Part shown: positions 42,723 to 52,566 of the stretch, in pieces | How the letters are laid out: each line of letters opens with the position of its first letter | Numbering within the stretch: the stretch's first letter is position 1 | Origin: Actinomadura livida | GTDB lineage: Bacteria > Actinomycetota > Actinomycetes > Streptosporangiales > Streptosporangiaceae | DNA length: 64,000 bases | Direction: 5' to 3' | Assembly: GCF_014648675.1 (NCBI RefSeq) | Contig: NZ_BMRO01000006.1 | Coordinates: forward strand, 168,932 to 232,931 | Program-made: the position numbers and the translations under genes | Notes under the pieces: generated by a model | The model's database searches: none | Told to the model about the DNA's origin: nothing | The model's input: the letters and a program-made list of their open reading frames with translations, nothing else

Positions 42723-43253
42723 TCATGTCTCCTCGGCGAACCGCCGGAAGCGGCCGCCGTGGAACAGCAGGGCGTCCTCGTCCGCGCGGCGGCCCATGGC
42801 CAGCGACCGGCCGAGGACGATCGTGTGGTCGCCCCCGTCGTAGCTGCGCCACAGCGCGCACTCCAGCCAGGCGGCGGCGCCCCGGATCAGCGGCGCGCCG
42901 CTCACCTCGCCGGGCGACCAGTCGACCGATTCGAACTGGGCCCGTCCCTGCGGGCGCCAGTCGTCGGCGAAGTGCCGGGCGACGCCCTCCTGCGAGGCCG
43001 CGAGGACGGACACCGCGAAGTACTCGGCGGCCGCCATCACCTCGTGCATGATGGCCTTCCGGTCGATGCAGACGAGGACGAGCGGCGGGTCGAGGGAGAC
43101 CGAGGCGAACGCGTTGGCGGTCATCCCGTGCGGGCGGGCGCCGCCCACCGTGACGACGGTGACGCCGGTGGCGAAGGCGCCCAGCACCGTGCGGAACAGC
43201 CTGGAGTCGCCCGCCACGGCCGGCGCGACGACCGGCGCGGCCCGGCCGGTCAC
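42723..43253 (-). CDS. HpaC-type flavin reductase
   Basis: A 176-residue NAD(P)H:flavin oxidoreductase. FATGVTVVTVGGARPHGMTA, FASVSLDPPLVLVCIDR and the C-terminal HTIVLGRSLAMG mark the family that supplies reduced flavin to two-component monooxygenases. Enediyne clusters such as C-1027 contain a comparable gene (E6 type). Its GTG at 43253 overlaps the thioesterase stop as GTGA. The likely client in this window is the monooxygenase at 35339-36565. Confidence 0.88.
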   Translation of the reverse strand: MTGRAAPVVAPAVAGDSRLFRTVLGAFATGVTVVTVGGARPHGMTANAFASVSLDPPLVLVCIDRKAIMHEVMAAAEYFAVSVLAASQEGVARHFADDWRPQGRAQFESVDWSPGEVSGAPLIRGAAAWLECALWRSYDGGDHTIVLGRSLAMGRRADEDALLFHGGRFRRFAEET

Positions 43254-43711
43254 GGAAGCACCGTCGCGCGCGCGGCCGCGGTGTACGGCGCCAGGGCCAG
43301 TGCGAGCGGCCGCGGGATGCGGGCGGGGAGGGTCCGGCCGTTCTCGCCGCGCATGCAGGCCACGCGCTGCCGGCCCCTGGCGACGGGCACCTCCCCGTTC
43401 CGCTCGATCCGCACATAGTCGAAGACGAACTCGATCTGCGTCTGGGTGAGCTCGGCGAGGCTCATCCTGATGGCGAGTTCGTCGAAGGCGGTCAGTTCGG
43501 CGAAGAACTCGCATTCGACGCTCACCGTGAACAGCTTCAAATCCGCCCGCAGTTCATCGAGCACCGCCGGTGCGCGCTCCTTGAGGAACATCTCTCTGCA
43601 CCGCCCCTGCCAGCGCAGGTAATTGACGTAATAGACGTTTCCAACGAGGTTCGTCTCTTCGAATCCGACCACATGCCGGTGTTCGTAGTAGTGCTCCACG
43701 GTTGTCAGCAC
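43250..43711 (-). CDS. tebC: Enediyne thioesterase TebC (E10)
   Basis: A 153-residue hot-dog thioesterase. The block GFEETNLVGNVYYVNYLRWQ and the following GRCREMF are the enediyne-specific TEBC signature. The family hydrolyses the polyene thioester from the PKSE acyl carrier domain, giving the linear conjugated polyene (for example heptaene) that is the shared early product. The start I propose is GTG 43711, which overlaps the PKSE stop as GTGCTGA; the long upstream extension of the frame lies inside the PKSE gene and is rejected. It is translationally coupled to both neighbours. Confidence 0.92.
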   Translation of the reverse strand: MLTTVEHYYEHRHVVGFEETNLVGNVYYVNYLRWQGRCREMFLKERAPAVLDELRADLKLFTVSVECEFFAELTAFDELAIRMSLAELTQTQIEFVFDYVRIERNGEVPVARGRQRVACMRGENGRTLPARIPRPLALALAPYTAAARATVLP

Positions 43712-46700
43712 TTCCTTTTCGTCGAAACGGCGAAGACGACCGGTTCGGCCACATCGCGCACTGTGGTCGCGAACGTGGCGACCCGGATGTCGCCCGCCGC
43801 CAGCACGCTCCACCCGTCCCCGCGCGGCGGCAGCAGCGTCAGCGGCGCGTCGGGCAGCGCGACCCCGGCCTTCTGCAGGCATTCGATCGCGCACCAGACC
43901 CGGGTCGCGGCGAGGTCCGCGTCGCCGCCGTGCCCGCCGGCGTCCTCGCCGGCCAGCAGACCGGCGACCCTGGAGTGCCAGCCGAGCAGATCCTGCCATT
44001 CGCGGCCGCTCCGGGAGACCACGGGCTCCAGGTCGCAGCCCAGGGGCTCCTCGCCGGCGACCGCCAGCGTCAGCCCCGCTCCGTGCGCCGCGGACACCGC
44101 CGGGGCGCCGGGCACCTCCGGCCGCCCGTCCGGCCGGTAGAGGATGTCGGCGCGGCGGCCGAGGACCCGGCCCACCGCGACGGCCGTGCTCTGCCGGCGG
44201 GTCTCCCCCGCGTCCGGCTCGACCGCGACGGCGATCCTCGTCCCGAGCGCATCGGCCAGACCTCGTTGCAGCAGCGGACCCAGCAGCGCCGGGGCCCACG
44301 GCCCGCGGCCGTCCCTGCGCCGCACGGCGCGCAGCCGCAATGCCTCCCACTGCTCCACGACGGTTCCGTCCGGGGCACGGACGGTGACGTCGTAGACAAA
44401 GGTGCCGTCCGCGTGGCTCCGCTCGGTGGCGGTGAACGCCAACTCCCCGTCAGCCGGTTCCCCGGCGGTCGCGTACGGCCGGAGCCGCTCGATACCGACG
44501 GGCAGCAGGGTCGCGTCGGGCACGCAGACCTGGATCCCGTGCATGACGGCATCGCGCATACCGGGGTCGCCGAGCCGCAGGTCGCCGGGGAGGAACATGC
44601 CGAACCAGCCGGAGGCGTCGCTGGTGGCCACGGCGGCCTCGGCGCGGTGCGCCTCGACCCGCAGGTAGCGCCGGAGGCGCTGGAACCGCTTGCCCTGGAA
44701 CAGGACGTCGCCGTAGAGGTCGCGTCCTGGGTCGAGCGGTACCGGCGGCAACTCCCCGTCGAGTGAGACGGGCCCTTCCCCACCGACCGTGGCCTCTGGT
44801 GCGGCGAAGCGCACCGTGGCCCGGAAATGGTCGGCCCCGTAGCCGGTCTCGCTGCTGCGGATGACGACGTCCACGGTCTCCCCGCCGGTCGCCAACGCCG
44901 CGACTCTGACCGTCGTCGCGCCGTCCGGGGGCACCACGATCGGGCGGGCGAACTCGGCCCGCTCGATGACGGGCACGCCCTCGTTCCCCCCGCAGGCGGC
45001 CGCGGCCTGGGCCATCGCCTCCAGGCCGAGCACGGCCGGGAAGAGGAGGTTGCCGTCGAGGCTGTGGTCTTCCAGGTAGGGATCGTTGCCGGGCGTGAGG
45101 TCGGCCTCCGTGACCAGCTCCACCCCCGGGTAGTGCACCAGGACCCGGTCGACGAAGCGGAGCAGCGGCAGGTCGGCGGACTCGTGGCGCAGGGTGTCCA
45201 GTCGCCCGGTGCGGCCGGTCACCGCGACGACGGGCGGGACGTCCGGGTCGGCCAGCAGCCGGCGCAGGACGTCGATCCCCTGGCCCGTCGTGATCGGGCT
45301 GACGCCGTCGCGCGCCAGCGACTCCACCACGGCGAGCCGCTCGCCCATGCCGACCCCGCTCCACACCGACCACTCAAGGCATAGCGCGCGGCAGCCCGGG
45401 TGCGTGCGCGGCACGTCCCGGGTGAGGGCGGCGAGCCAGTCGTTGGCGGCGGCGTAGTCCGCCTGGCCGGGCAGTCCGGCCCGGCCGATGATGCTCCCGA
45501 AGGTGACCAGCAGCCGGAGCTCGTCCGGCTCGACCGCGTCCAGCACCGCCCGCAGGCCGCCCGCCTTGGGCGCGAAGGTGGCGAGCAGGTCGGGCATCTC
45601 CAGGTTGCGCAGCGCGGCGGGCTCGTTGCGGCCCGCGCCGTGCAGCACCGCGGTGACCGGCCCCAGCGACCCGCGTATCCCGCTCACCGCCGCACGCACC
45701 GCGCGCGGGTCGGCGACGTCCGCCCGCACGTACCTGACCGAGGCTCCGGTCGCGCGCATCCGCGCCAGGTTCCCGCCGAGTTCGGCGTCGCGCTCCGGGT
45801 CGGACCGGCCGAGGACGGCGATCCGCGCGCCCGTGTCGGCGGCGAGGGCGAGCGCGCACTCGGCGGTGATGCCCTTGCCGCCGCCGGTCACCAGCAGGAC
45901 GTCGCCGGGGCCGAGCGGCGGCGCGCCGGCATCGGCGCGGACTGCCAGCGGGCGGAGGACCGGAACCCGCCGGGTCCCGTCGTCGGAGTAGTGGGCCTCG
46001 GTGAATCCGGTGGTCCCGGCGACCTCGGCCAGGACGCGCTCGACCGCCGCCGGCGTCGGCGCGATGTCGACGATCGTGGTGCGGATCCGCCGCGCCTCCA
46101 GGTGGGCGGTCTTCACCAGCCCAGCCGCGCCGGGACCCTGCTGGACGAGGACCAGGCGGTCTCCCGGCGAGCCGACCACGGCGTCCTGGGCCGCGACGAG
46201 CGCCGCCTCCAGGTCCGGCACCGCGCAGCCGGACGGCAGGCAGATGAGCACCCCGGAGCCCACACCGCCGTTCTGCAGGGCGTGCCGCAGTGACTCGGCG
46301 ATCGGGTGGTCGTCGGGTGCGTAAAGGTCCCACCGCCCGTTGCCCTCGCCGTCCTCGGGTGCGGGGACGTCCTCTTCCACCAGCTCGACGGCGAAGGGCC
46401 GGACCCACGGCGCCACCCCATGAATGGGGTCGTGTCTCCCGTCCGACGCGTGCGCGGTGCCGGCGAGAGTGTCGAGGGTGTCGGCCAGTTCCCGCACCGA
46501 TGCCGTGGCGAAATTGACCGCCGCCTGGGCGGCGGGCAGTCCCAGTTTGCGGGCGGCGTCGTTCATCACCTGGCTGACCGTGATGGAGCTCATGTGCAGG
46601 TCGTCGAGGGGACGGCTGTCCTCGTCCACGGTCCCCATCGGCAGCTCGGCCCGCTCGGCGAGGAGGCGCCGCAGAACATCCACGCTGTCGTCCGCCTCGG

Positions 46701-49488
46701 AACCGGCCTCGGCTTCCACCGGTTCCCGTGCTTCTTCGGCGGGCTCCTCCCGGAAGGAGGGCACCGCTTCCTCGGGCACGGCCTCGCATGGGCTGGCGAA
46801 GAACGCGTGCTCGGCGTCCAGGTCCAGCGGACGTACGAGGCGGCCCGCGAAGAGGGCGCCATGGTCCATCTCCGCGCCCATGGCGTAAGCGGCCCCCACC
46901 GCGCCCAGGAAACCGGCCAGCGACTCGTCGTCGGTGTCGGTGGCGACGGCCGGTACATCCGTGATGTCGCTCGTCATCGCGGTGAGCACCCGGCCCGGCC
47001 CGACCTCCACGAAGAGGTCGGCGTGGTCGGCCGCCGCAAGGATCGCGGGCCCGTACTGCACCGGGTGGGTGATCTGCCTGCGAAGGAGCGCGGGCACGTC
47101 GGCGTCCGCCGGAAGCTCCGCGCCGGTCACCGTGGAGACGACCCGCCGGGTCAGCGGGCCGAACCGCTCACCGGAGAGGAACTCCCCGAAGGCGTCGGCG
47201 GCCGGGGCCACCAGCGGCGAATGGAAGGCGTGCGACACCTTCAGCCTGGCCCAGACCAGGCCCTCCGCGGCCGCGGCCCGGCCGGCGCGCTCCACCGCCT
47301 CCGCCGGACCGGCGATCACGGTCTGCCGGGAGCCGTTGTAGCCGGCGATCACGACCGGCTCCCCGCCGATCAGCCGCTCGACCGCCGCCGCCCCCGCCGC
47401 GATGCCCGCCATGGCGCCCGTCCGGCCGTGCTGCTCCATCGCGGCGCCGCGGCGGACCGCCGCGCGCAGCAGGGTGTCCTCGTCCATGACGCCCGCCCAG
47501 TGCAGGGCGGAGATCTCGCCGAGGCTGTGCCCGACGGCGACGCTCGCGCGCACCCCGAGCCGCGCCAGGACCCGGAGGGCCGCGGCCGACCCGGTCACGA
47601 TGCGCGGCTGGGCCACCGCCGTGGCGACGAGATCCCCGCCGGACGGCAGCGCCGCGCGCGCGTACACCTCCGCGGCCTCGGCGAACCGCCGCCCGAGCGC
47701 GCCGCCGGTCGTGCCCTTCCCCGAACCCTGCCCGGGGAAGAGGAAGCCGATCCGCGCCGGCCGGGTGGCGTGGCCGAGGAAGACCGGGGAAGCGGGGTCG
47801 ACCAGGTCGACGCGGCCCTCGTCGAGCGCGCCGACGGCCCGGGCGAGCTTCCGCTCGGCGTCCGCCGGCGAGGAGACCACGAGCGCCGCCCGGTACGGAC
47901 GCTCCCGCAGCTCGCGCTGCAGCACCGCGGCCAGGTCGGCGAGCTCGGCGTACGCCAGGCGGGGGACGCGGCGAAGCAGCCGGGCGAGCCGGTCCCGCAG
48001 TTCCGCCGGGCCGTCCGCGTCCAGCAGCAGGAGCTCGGCGTCCTGGACGGACGACGCCGCGGCCCGGGTCGGCGGATCGAGGGGGGCGGACCGCGCCGGG
48101 GCTCCGCCGTCCAGCACCAGGTGGGTGTTGATCCCGCCGAAGCCCATCGCGGTCACTCCGGCCCTGACCGGCAGGCCGGACGGCCACGGCTCGGCCTTGC
48201 GGAGCACGCGCAGCGCGGGCCGCTCGCCGGTCAGCTCCTCGTGCGGGTCGACGCATCCCGTCGAGGGCGGCACGACCCGGTGGTGGACGGACAGCGCCGC
48301 CTTGATCAGGCCCGCCACGCCCGCCGCCGCCTTGGTATGGCCGATCATGCCCTTGATCGAGCCGATCGCCGCGGGCCGCGCCGCCGGGTCGGCGGCGCGG
48401 CGGGCCATGGACAGCGCCCGGAGCTCGATCGCGTCCCCGACCGGCGTGCCGGTGCCGTGCCCCTCGAACATCGCGACCGTGTCGACGCCGAAGCCCGCCC
48501 GCTCGTAGGCCCGCCGGATCGCCAGCCGGTAGCCGCCGATCTCCGGCCGGGTGATGCCGCCCTTCCCGTCCGAGGAGATCCCCCACCCGGCGATCGCGGC
48601 GTAGATCCGCCGTCCCGCCGCGCGGGCGTCGGCATCGCGCATCAGGACGACCATGCCGCAGCCCTCACCCGGCCAGAAGCCGTTCGAGCCGCGGTCGTAC
48701 ACCCGCATCTCGTTCCTGGCGAGCGCCCCGGTCTTGGCGAAGCCGATCATCTCGAAGGGGTCGATGGACAGGTCGACTCCCCCCGCGATGGCGACGTCCA
48801 CCTCCCCGTCGACGAGGCTCCGGGCCGCCGTGGCGACGGACAGCAGCGATGAGGAGCACGCGCCGTCGACGGTGTAGCCGCCGCCCTTGAGGTCGAAGTA
48901 GTTGCAGATGCGGCCGGCGATGGTGTTCGACAGCCCGCCGGCGAGAGTGTCCTCGTCCACCGGCGCGAAGGGGCTCTTGTACGCCCGTTCGTAGGAGTCG
49001 AGGAACGGGGCCAGCCGCGCGTCGTCCCAGCCCTCCCCCTTGAGCGCGGCGGCCAGGGTGCGGCGGACATACGGCCAGCGGAGCCGCATCATCCCGGCCC
49101 GGCTGAACTCGCCCGTGAGCGTGTTGCCCACGACGACCGCCGTACGTTCCCGCGGAACGCCCTCCGCGCGCGGGAACCCCGCGTCGGCGAGCGCCTGGGC
49201 GGCGACGTCCAGCGCCAGCCAGTGGGTGAGGTCCGTCGACCGGTACGTGCTGCCGGCGATCTGGAACCCGATCCGGTCGAACTCGTACCCCTCGATGACC
49301 GCGGCCGTCCGGGCATAGAACCGGTCCGGGGCCGCGGGGTCGTCCGACCAGTAGTCGTCGAGGCGCATCCGCTCGCCGGGCAGCCCGCGAAAGGCGCGTC
49401 GCCCGGCGAGGATGTTCTCCCAGAGTTCCCGCGGCGATGCGGCGTCCGGGTAGCGGCACCCCATGCCCACGATCGCCAGCCTGATCAT
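43705..49488 (-). CDS. pksE: Iterative enediyne polyketide synthase PKSE
   Basis: A 1927-residue type I iterative PKS, normal for PKSE. Domains: ketosynthase 1-460 with Cys211 (GACSSS), His344 (EGHGTG) and His384 (GHTKAA); acyltransferase about 570-880 with Ser655 (GHSLGE); carrier domain about 930-1005 with the phosphopantetheine serine in DLHMSSIT (967 or 968); ketoreductase about 1190-1430 with VTGGGKGI, Ser1332 and Tyr1345; dehydratase about 1455-1720 with His1475 (EDHSLDG) and Asp1646; and an integral C-terminal phosphopantetheinyl transferase about 1730-1927 with GCDLEP and WCAIECLQK. All active residues are present. It builds the polyene precursor of the warhead. The ATG overlaps the UnbU stop as ATGA. 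Confidence 0.97.
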   Translation of the reverse strand: MIRLAIVGMGCRYPDAASPRELWENILAGRRAFRGLPGERMRLDDYWSDDPAAPDRFYARTAAVIEGYEFDRIGFQIAGSTYRSTDLTHWLALDVAAQALADAGFPRAEGVPRERTAVVVGNTLTGEFSRAGMMRLRWPYVRRTLAAALKGEGWDDARLAPFLDSYERAYKSPFAPVDEDTLAGGLSNTIAGRICNYFDLKGGGYTVDGACSSSLLSVATAARSLVDGEVDVAIAGGVDLSIDPFEMIGFAKTGALARNEMRVYDRGSNGFWPGEGCGMVVLMRDADARAAGRRIYAAIAGWGISSDGKGGITRPEIGGYRLAIRRAYERAGFGVDTVAMFEGHGTGTPVGDAIELRALSMARRAADPAARPAAIGSIKGMIGHTKAAAGVAGLIKAALSVHHRVVPPSTGCVDPHEELTGERPALRVLRKAEPWPSGLPVRAGVTAMGFGGINTHLVLDGGAPARSAPLDPPTRAAASSVQDAELLLLDADGPAELRDRLARLLRRVPRLAYAELADLAAVLQRELRERPYRAALVVSSPADAERKLARAVGALDEGRVDLVDPASPVFLGHATRPARIGFLFPGQGSGKGTTGGALGRRFAEAAEVYARAALPSGGDLVATAVAQPRIVTGSAAALRVLARLGVRASVAVGHSLGEISALHWAGVMDEDTLLRAAVRRGAAMEQHGRTGAMAGIAAGAAAVERLIGGEPVVIAGYNGSRQTVIAGPAEAVERAGRAAAAEGLVWARLKVSHAFHSPLVAPAADAFGEFLSGERFGPLTRRVVSTVTGAELPADADVPALLRRQITHPVQYGPAILAAADHADLFVEVGPGRVLTAMTSDITDVPAVATDTDDESLAGFLGAVGAAYAMGAEMDHGALFAGRLVRPLDLDAEHAFFASPCEAVPEEAVPSFREEPAEEAREPVEAEAGSEADDSVDVLRRLLAERAELPMGTVDEDSRPLDDLHMSSITVSQVMNDAARKLGLPAAQAAVNFATASVRELADTLDTLAGTAHASDGRHDPIHGVAPWVRPFAVELVEEDVPAPEDGEGNGRWDLYAPDDHPIAESLRHALQNGGVGSGVLICLPSGCAVPDLEAALVAAQDAVVGSPGDRLVLVQQGPGAAGLVKTAHLEARRIRTTIVDIAPTPAAVERVLAEVAGTTGFTEAHYSDDGTRRVPVLRPLAVRADAGAPPLGPGDVLLVTGGGKGITAECALALAADTGARIAVLGRSDPERDAELGGNLARMRATGASVRYVRADVADPRAVRAAVSGIRGSLGPVTAVLHGAGRNEPAALRNLEMPDLLATFAPKAGGLRAVLDAVEPDELRLLVTFGSIIGRAGLPGQADYAAANDWLAALTRDVPRTHPGCRALCLEWSVWSGVGMGERLAVVESLARDGVSPITTGQGIDVLRRLLADPDVPPVVAVTGRTGRLDTLRHESADLPLLRFVDRVLVHYPGVELVTEADLTPGNDPYLEDHSLDGNLLFPAVLGLEAMAQAAAACGGNEGVPVIERAEFARPIVVPPDGATTVRVAALATGGETVDVVIRSSETGYGADHFRATVRFAAPEATVGGEGPVSLDGELPPVPLDPGRDLYGDVLFQGKRFQRLRRYLRVEAHRAEAAVATSDASGWFGMFLPGDLRLGDPGMRDAVMHGIQVCVPDATLLPVGIERLRPYATAGEPADGELAFTATERSHADGTFVYDVTVRAPDGTVVEQWEALRLRAVRRRDGRGPWAPALLGPLLQRGLADALGTRIAVAVEPDAGETRRQSTAVAVGRVLGRRADILYRPDGRPEVPGAPAVSAAHGAGLTLAVAGEEPLGCDLEPVVSRSGREWQDLLGWHSRVAGLLAGEDAGGHGGDADLAATRVWCAIECLQKAGVALPDAPLTLLPPRGDGWSVLAAGDIRVATFATTVRDVAEPVVFAVSTKRKC

Positions 49489-50471
49489 GCCCGGACCTCG
49501 GCTTCCCGTTCGTTCGGCGAGGGCACGGGGAGCGCGGGCTCGGCGGCGTCGGACAGCACGGCCGCGGCCTGCCGCTCCTCCGCCGCCTCGCGCTCGTCCC
49601 TGGCGCGGGCGGCGATGTGGAGGGCCCACAGGAAGGCGCCGCGGGTGAGGCACACCAGGACCGTGGCGAAGAAGAGGCCGTACACCATGTGGAATCCGGT
49701 GACGAGCCCGTAGAAGGCGGCCGCGCCGCCGCCGAAGGCGACCTGCGAGAGCGGGCGGAGCGGGGTCGTGCCCGGATCGGGGAGCATGTAGTTCGTGAAG
49801 AGCACGAACGCCACCCCGGTCATCGTGCCCAGCGCCGCCGGTATCGAGGTGTCGAAGAGCACGCCGCGCACGACCGCCTGGAGGGCGAAGACGGCCACCC
49901 ATGCGCCGATCAGCCACATCCGCTTGGTGAGCATGCCGTTCAGCATCGTGCCGAGCACGATGATGGCGACCGGGATGATCCAGTCGACCGGGTTCGCGAC
50001 GTGCTCGGTGAACTGGTAGGGCGGCGCGACGCTCGCCCACGGGGCGACCAGCAGGATGGCGACGATCCCGAAGTTGGACGGGTTCATGAAGTGCCGCATG
50101 CGGCCCCGGACGGGCGCGCGCAGCAGCCACTTCCCGGAGATCGCCACCACGACGCCGAAGATCATGAGGGACACGCGGTCGTTGACGTAGACGAGCATGT
50201 TCACGGCGAGCGCCGTGATGTGCGCGGGGTAGAGGAACTCCACGAGACCGCGGAGACCGTTCCCCAGGAACCGCGGAGCCCGCTGCTCGCCGCGCGCCCC
50301 GATCGTCTCCAGCAGCAGTTCGAGCGCGTAGGCCGTGGCCATCGCGATGAACGGCCATGCCGGGGGCTGCTCGAAGCCGAGGAGGAGGTATCCGAAGACG
50401 TTGAAGACCGAGATCGAGGCGGCGAAGTTCCGGAGAGCGATGATCCTGGGGTCACGAGCCGGCTTGGTCAT
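49485..50471 (-). CDS. unbU: Enediyne cassette membrane protein UnbU (E5)
   Basis: A 328-residue integral membrane protein with about eight helices. MRHFMNPSNFGIVAILLVAP and LVEFLYPAHITALAVNMLVY are characteristic of UnbU-type proteins, which are always next to PKSE and resemble RnfD/NqrB-like membrane subunits. The exact reaction is unknown; it is thought to help convert the polyene into the enediyne core. The ATG at 50471 overlaps the UnbV stop as ATGA, and its own stop overlaps the PKSE start the same way. The C-terminal tail (Ala/Glu-rich) is cytoplasmic. Confidence 0.92.
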   Translation of the reverse strand: MTKPARDPRIIALRNFAASISVFNVFGYLLLGFEQPPAWPFIAMATAYALELLLETIGARGEQRAPRFLGNGLRGLVEFLYPAHITALAVNMLVYVNDRVSLMIFGVVVAISGKWLLRAPVRGRMRHFMNPSNFGIVAILLVAPWASVAPPYQFTEHVANPVDWIIPVAIIVLGTMLNGMLTKRMWLIGAWVAVFALQAVVRGVLFDTSIPAALGTMTGVAFVLFTNYMLPDPGTTPLRPLSQVAFGGGAAAFYGLVTGFHMVYGLFFATVLVCLTRGAFLWALHIAARARDEREAAEERQAAAVLSDAAEPALPVPSPNEREAEVRA

Positions 50472-52459
50472 GACGTCACCTCCTGGGCGTGCGCGCCCAG
50501 CTGGAGCACGTGCTGCCCCGGGGCGAGCGTGAGATCCTGTTCGCGGACCTGGCCTGTGCGATCGCGCCACGCCAGGTGCGCCGTGACCGGGCCGTGCTCG
50601 TCGCCGAGGCCGATGAAGACCTCGTGGCTGCGTTTCCCGCCGTGTCCGCTGGCGCCGTCGACCCTGCCCCGCAGCGTGCGTCCGCCGGTCTTCACCGTGA
50701 CCTGGGCACCGACGACGGGCGAGCCGGGAGCCGGCAGCGCGTCGCCCTCCGCCCCTGTTGCCGCCTTCTTCCCCGGACCGGGCGGGTGGATCAGCCTCAG
50801 GGCGAGGGAGGCGCCGGACGCGGGGCCGTCGTTGCGGTAGAAGAGCGGTTCGTCCCACTGGCGGGCGATGGCGAGGTCGAGCCTGCCGTCGCCGTCCGCG
50901 TCCCCGGTGGCGACACCGCGCGTGGGAATGGGAATCGCCATGCCGAGCTCGTCGCTGATGTTGGAATAGCGGCCGTCCTCGCCCTGGGCGAAGAACGCGG
51001 GCGCCTGGTCGCCCGCGATGTCGTCGCCCTCCCGCACGTGGGGCCACCAGTACGGCGAGGCGACGAGCGCGTCATTGGCGGTCGCGAGTTCCTGCAGCTG
51101 CGCCCACCGGTTGACCTTGCCCTTGACGAAGCCGGTCGTCTGGACGACCTCCAGGACGCCGTCGTTGTCGAAGTCGGCCGTCTTCGCGTCCCACCCCCAG
51201 CCGCTCCAGGCGAGCCCGAGCGGAACGCTCCGGTCGGCGAACGGCGCCGTACCGTCCTGCAGCCGCCTGCGCAGGTCGGCCTGGTTCCGGGTGGTGTCGA
51301 CGAAGGCGAACTGGCTTTCCTGGAGGGCGTACGAGGTGGTGATGTTGCTGACGAAGATGTCGTAGCGGCCGTCACCGTCCAGGTCGCCGAAATCGACGCC
51401 CATGCCCTTGAAGGAGTCCCTGCCGAGCACCTTGGACTTCGGCGTCATGGCGGTGCGCTTCCCGTTGACCGCGATGAGCCGGATCTTCCCCGGGGTCGAG
51501 CGGTTGTGGCGCAGCCGGTCGGGGCCGAAGTCGTTGGCGACGTAGAGCTCCGGCCGGAGGTCGCCGTCCAGGTCGGTGGCACCCGCCGCGAGCGGCCAGC
51601 CGCGGGACGGGACGTCGCCGAAGGCGCCGGCGGCCTCCGCGTAGCGCACGCCCGGGGCCGCGCCCGACGTGGCGCCCGTCCACCGCAGGATGTGGTCGCC
51701 GCCCCCGTTGTAGGCGCGGGACATGGAGTCCTGCATGGTCACGCCGCCGCTGACCCGGTCGTCCAGGACGGGGCCGTCCGGGAAGTAGTTGCCGACGAAG
51801 ATGTCGTCGTGCCCGTCTCCGTCGAAGTCGGCGACCACGAAGGCGTTGCTGTTCCAGCGCGGCCCCCGGTAGCCGCCGCCGGCCTTCGGCGGTACGAGCT
51901 CGACCGGGCGGTAGGCGCCGGCGGACAGCCCGGCGGCGTCCTCGCGGGCCAGGAACAGGATCGGGGTGCGGCCCCAGTAGTAGACCGCGAGATCGATGCG
52001 CCCGTCCTCGTTGAAGTCCCCGGGGACGCAGCCCATCGGCGCCATGATCCGGTCCATCGGCAGGCCGGCCGTGTCGAGCATGAACGGCTGGTAGCGGCCC
52101 GCCGACGCGGCGCTCGGCGCCGGGGTGACCGCCACCCGGTCCGTGCGCGGGTCGGAGATGCAGAGGTCGTTGGCCAGGCCGTCGCCGTCGAGGTCGTTCA
52201 TCGCGACCCCCGCGCCGACCGAGGAGATCCACGCCTCGATGTTCTTGTAGTCCTTGTTGACCCGCCGGACGGTCTGCTGCGGATACCCGGCGGGCATCGC
52301 CACCGAGAGCGCCGCGAAGCGGAACGAGTCGGCGATGCTCCTGGTCCGCGCGGCGGACTCCGGCGGCAGCCGGGAGAGGTGGAACATGACGAGGACGAAG
52401 ACGATGGCGACCAGGCCGGCGCGGTTCCGACGAGCCCACCCGTTGAGCAGGGACATCAC
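50468..52459 (-). CDS. unbV: Enediyne cassette protein UnbV (E4), ASPIC/FG-GAP
   Basis: A 663-residue exported or membrane-anchored protein. One hydrophobic helix (AGLVAIVFVLVMFHLSRL, about 14-31) is followed by at least seven FG-GAP/VCBS-like acidic calcium-binding loops such as NDLDGDGLAND, GDFNEDGRIDLAV, ADFDGDGHDDIF and GDADGDGRLDLAI. The last 110 residues form the UnbV/ASPIC domain. Its role in warhead formation is unresolved in all known clusters. The GTG at 52459 has AGAGG six bases upstream; ATG 52456 is the alternative. It follows UnbL after 107 bases and overlaps UnbU. Confidence 0.92.
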   Translation of the reverse strand: MMSLLNGWARRNRAGLVAIVFVLVMFHLSRLPPESAARTRSIADSFRFAALSVAMPAGYPQQTVRRVNKDYKNIEAWISSVGAGVAMNDLDGDGLANDLCISDPRTDRVAVTPAPSAASAGRYQPFMLDTAGLPMDRIMAPMGCVPGDFNEDGRIDLAVYYWGRTPILFLAREDAAGLSAGAYRPVELVPPKAGGGYRGPRWNSNAFVVADFDGDGHDDIFVGNYFPDGPVLDDRVSGGVTMQDSMSRAYNGGGDHILRWTGATSGAAPGVRYAEAAGAFGDVPSRGWPLAAGATDLDGDLRPELYVANDFGPDRLRHNRSTPGKIRLIAVNGKRTAMTPKSKVLGRDSFKGMGVDFGDLDGDGRYDIFVSNITTSYALQESQFAFVDTTRNQADLRRRLQDGTAPFADRSVPLGLAWSGWGWDAKTADFDNDGVLEVVQTTGFVKGKVNRWAQLQELATANDALVASPYWWPHVREGDDIAGDQAPAFFAQGEDGRYSNISDELGMAIPIPTRGVATGDADGDGRLDLAIARQWDEPLFYRNDGPASGASLALRLIHPPGPGKKAATGAEGDALPAPGSPVVGAQVTVKTGGRTLRGRVDGASGHGGKRSHEVFIGLGDEHGPVTAHLAWRDRTGQVREQDLTLAPGQHVLQLGAHAQEVTS

Positions 52460-52566
52460 GTACTACCTCTCCACATGCGCGAATCCGCTGGTGTCAGTCG
52501 TCGTTCCTTGCCGGCGGCGGGGCCGCGGCGTTTCCGGACGCGCCCCATCGGCAGCTCCGGGCGCCT

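Noticed and set aside
43711..44350. N-terminal extension of the thioesterase frame
   Set aside because: Lies within the PPTase domain of PKSE; TebC proteins are about 150 residues and the GTG at 43711 fits the coupling.
46306..48852. 848-codon plus-strand frame opposite PKSE
   Set aside because: Low-complexity Arg/Gly/His composition and no domain; the opposite strand encodes intact PKSE domains.
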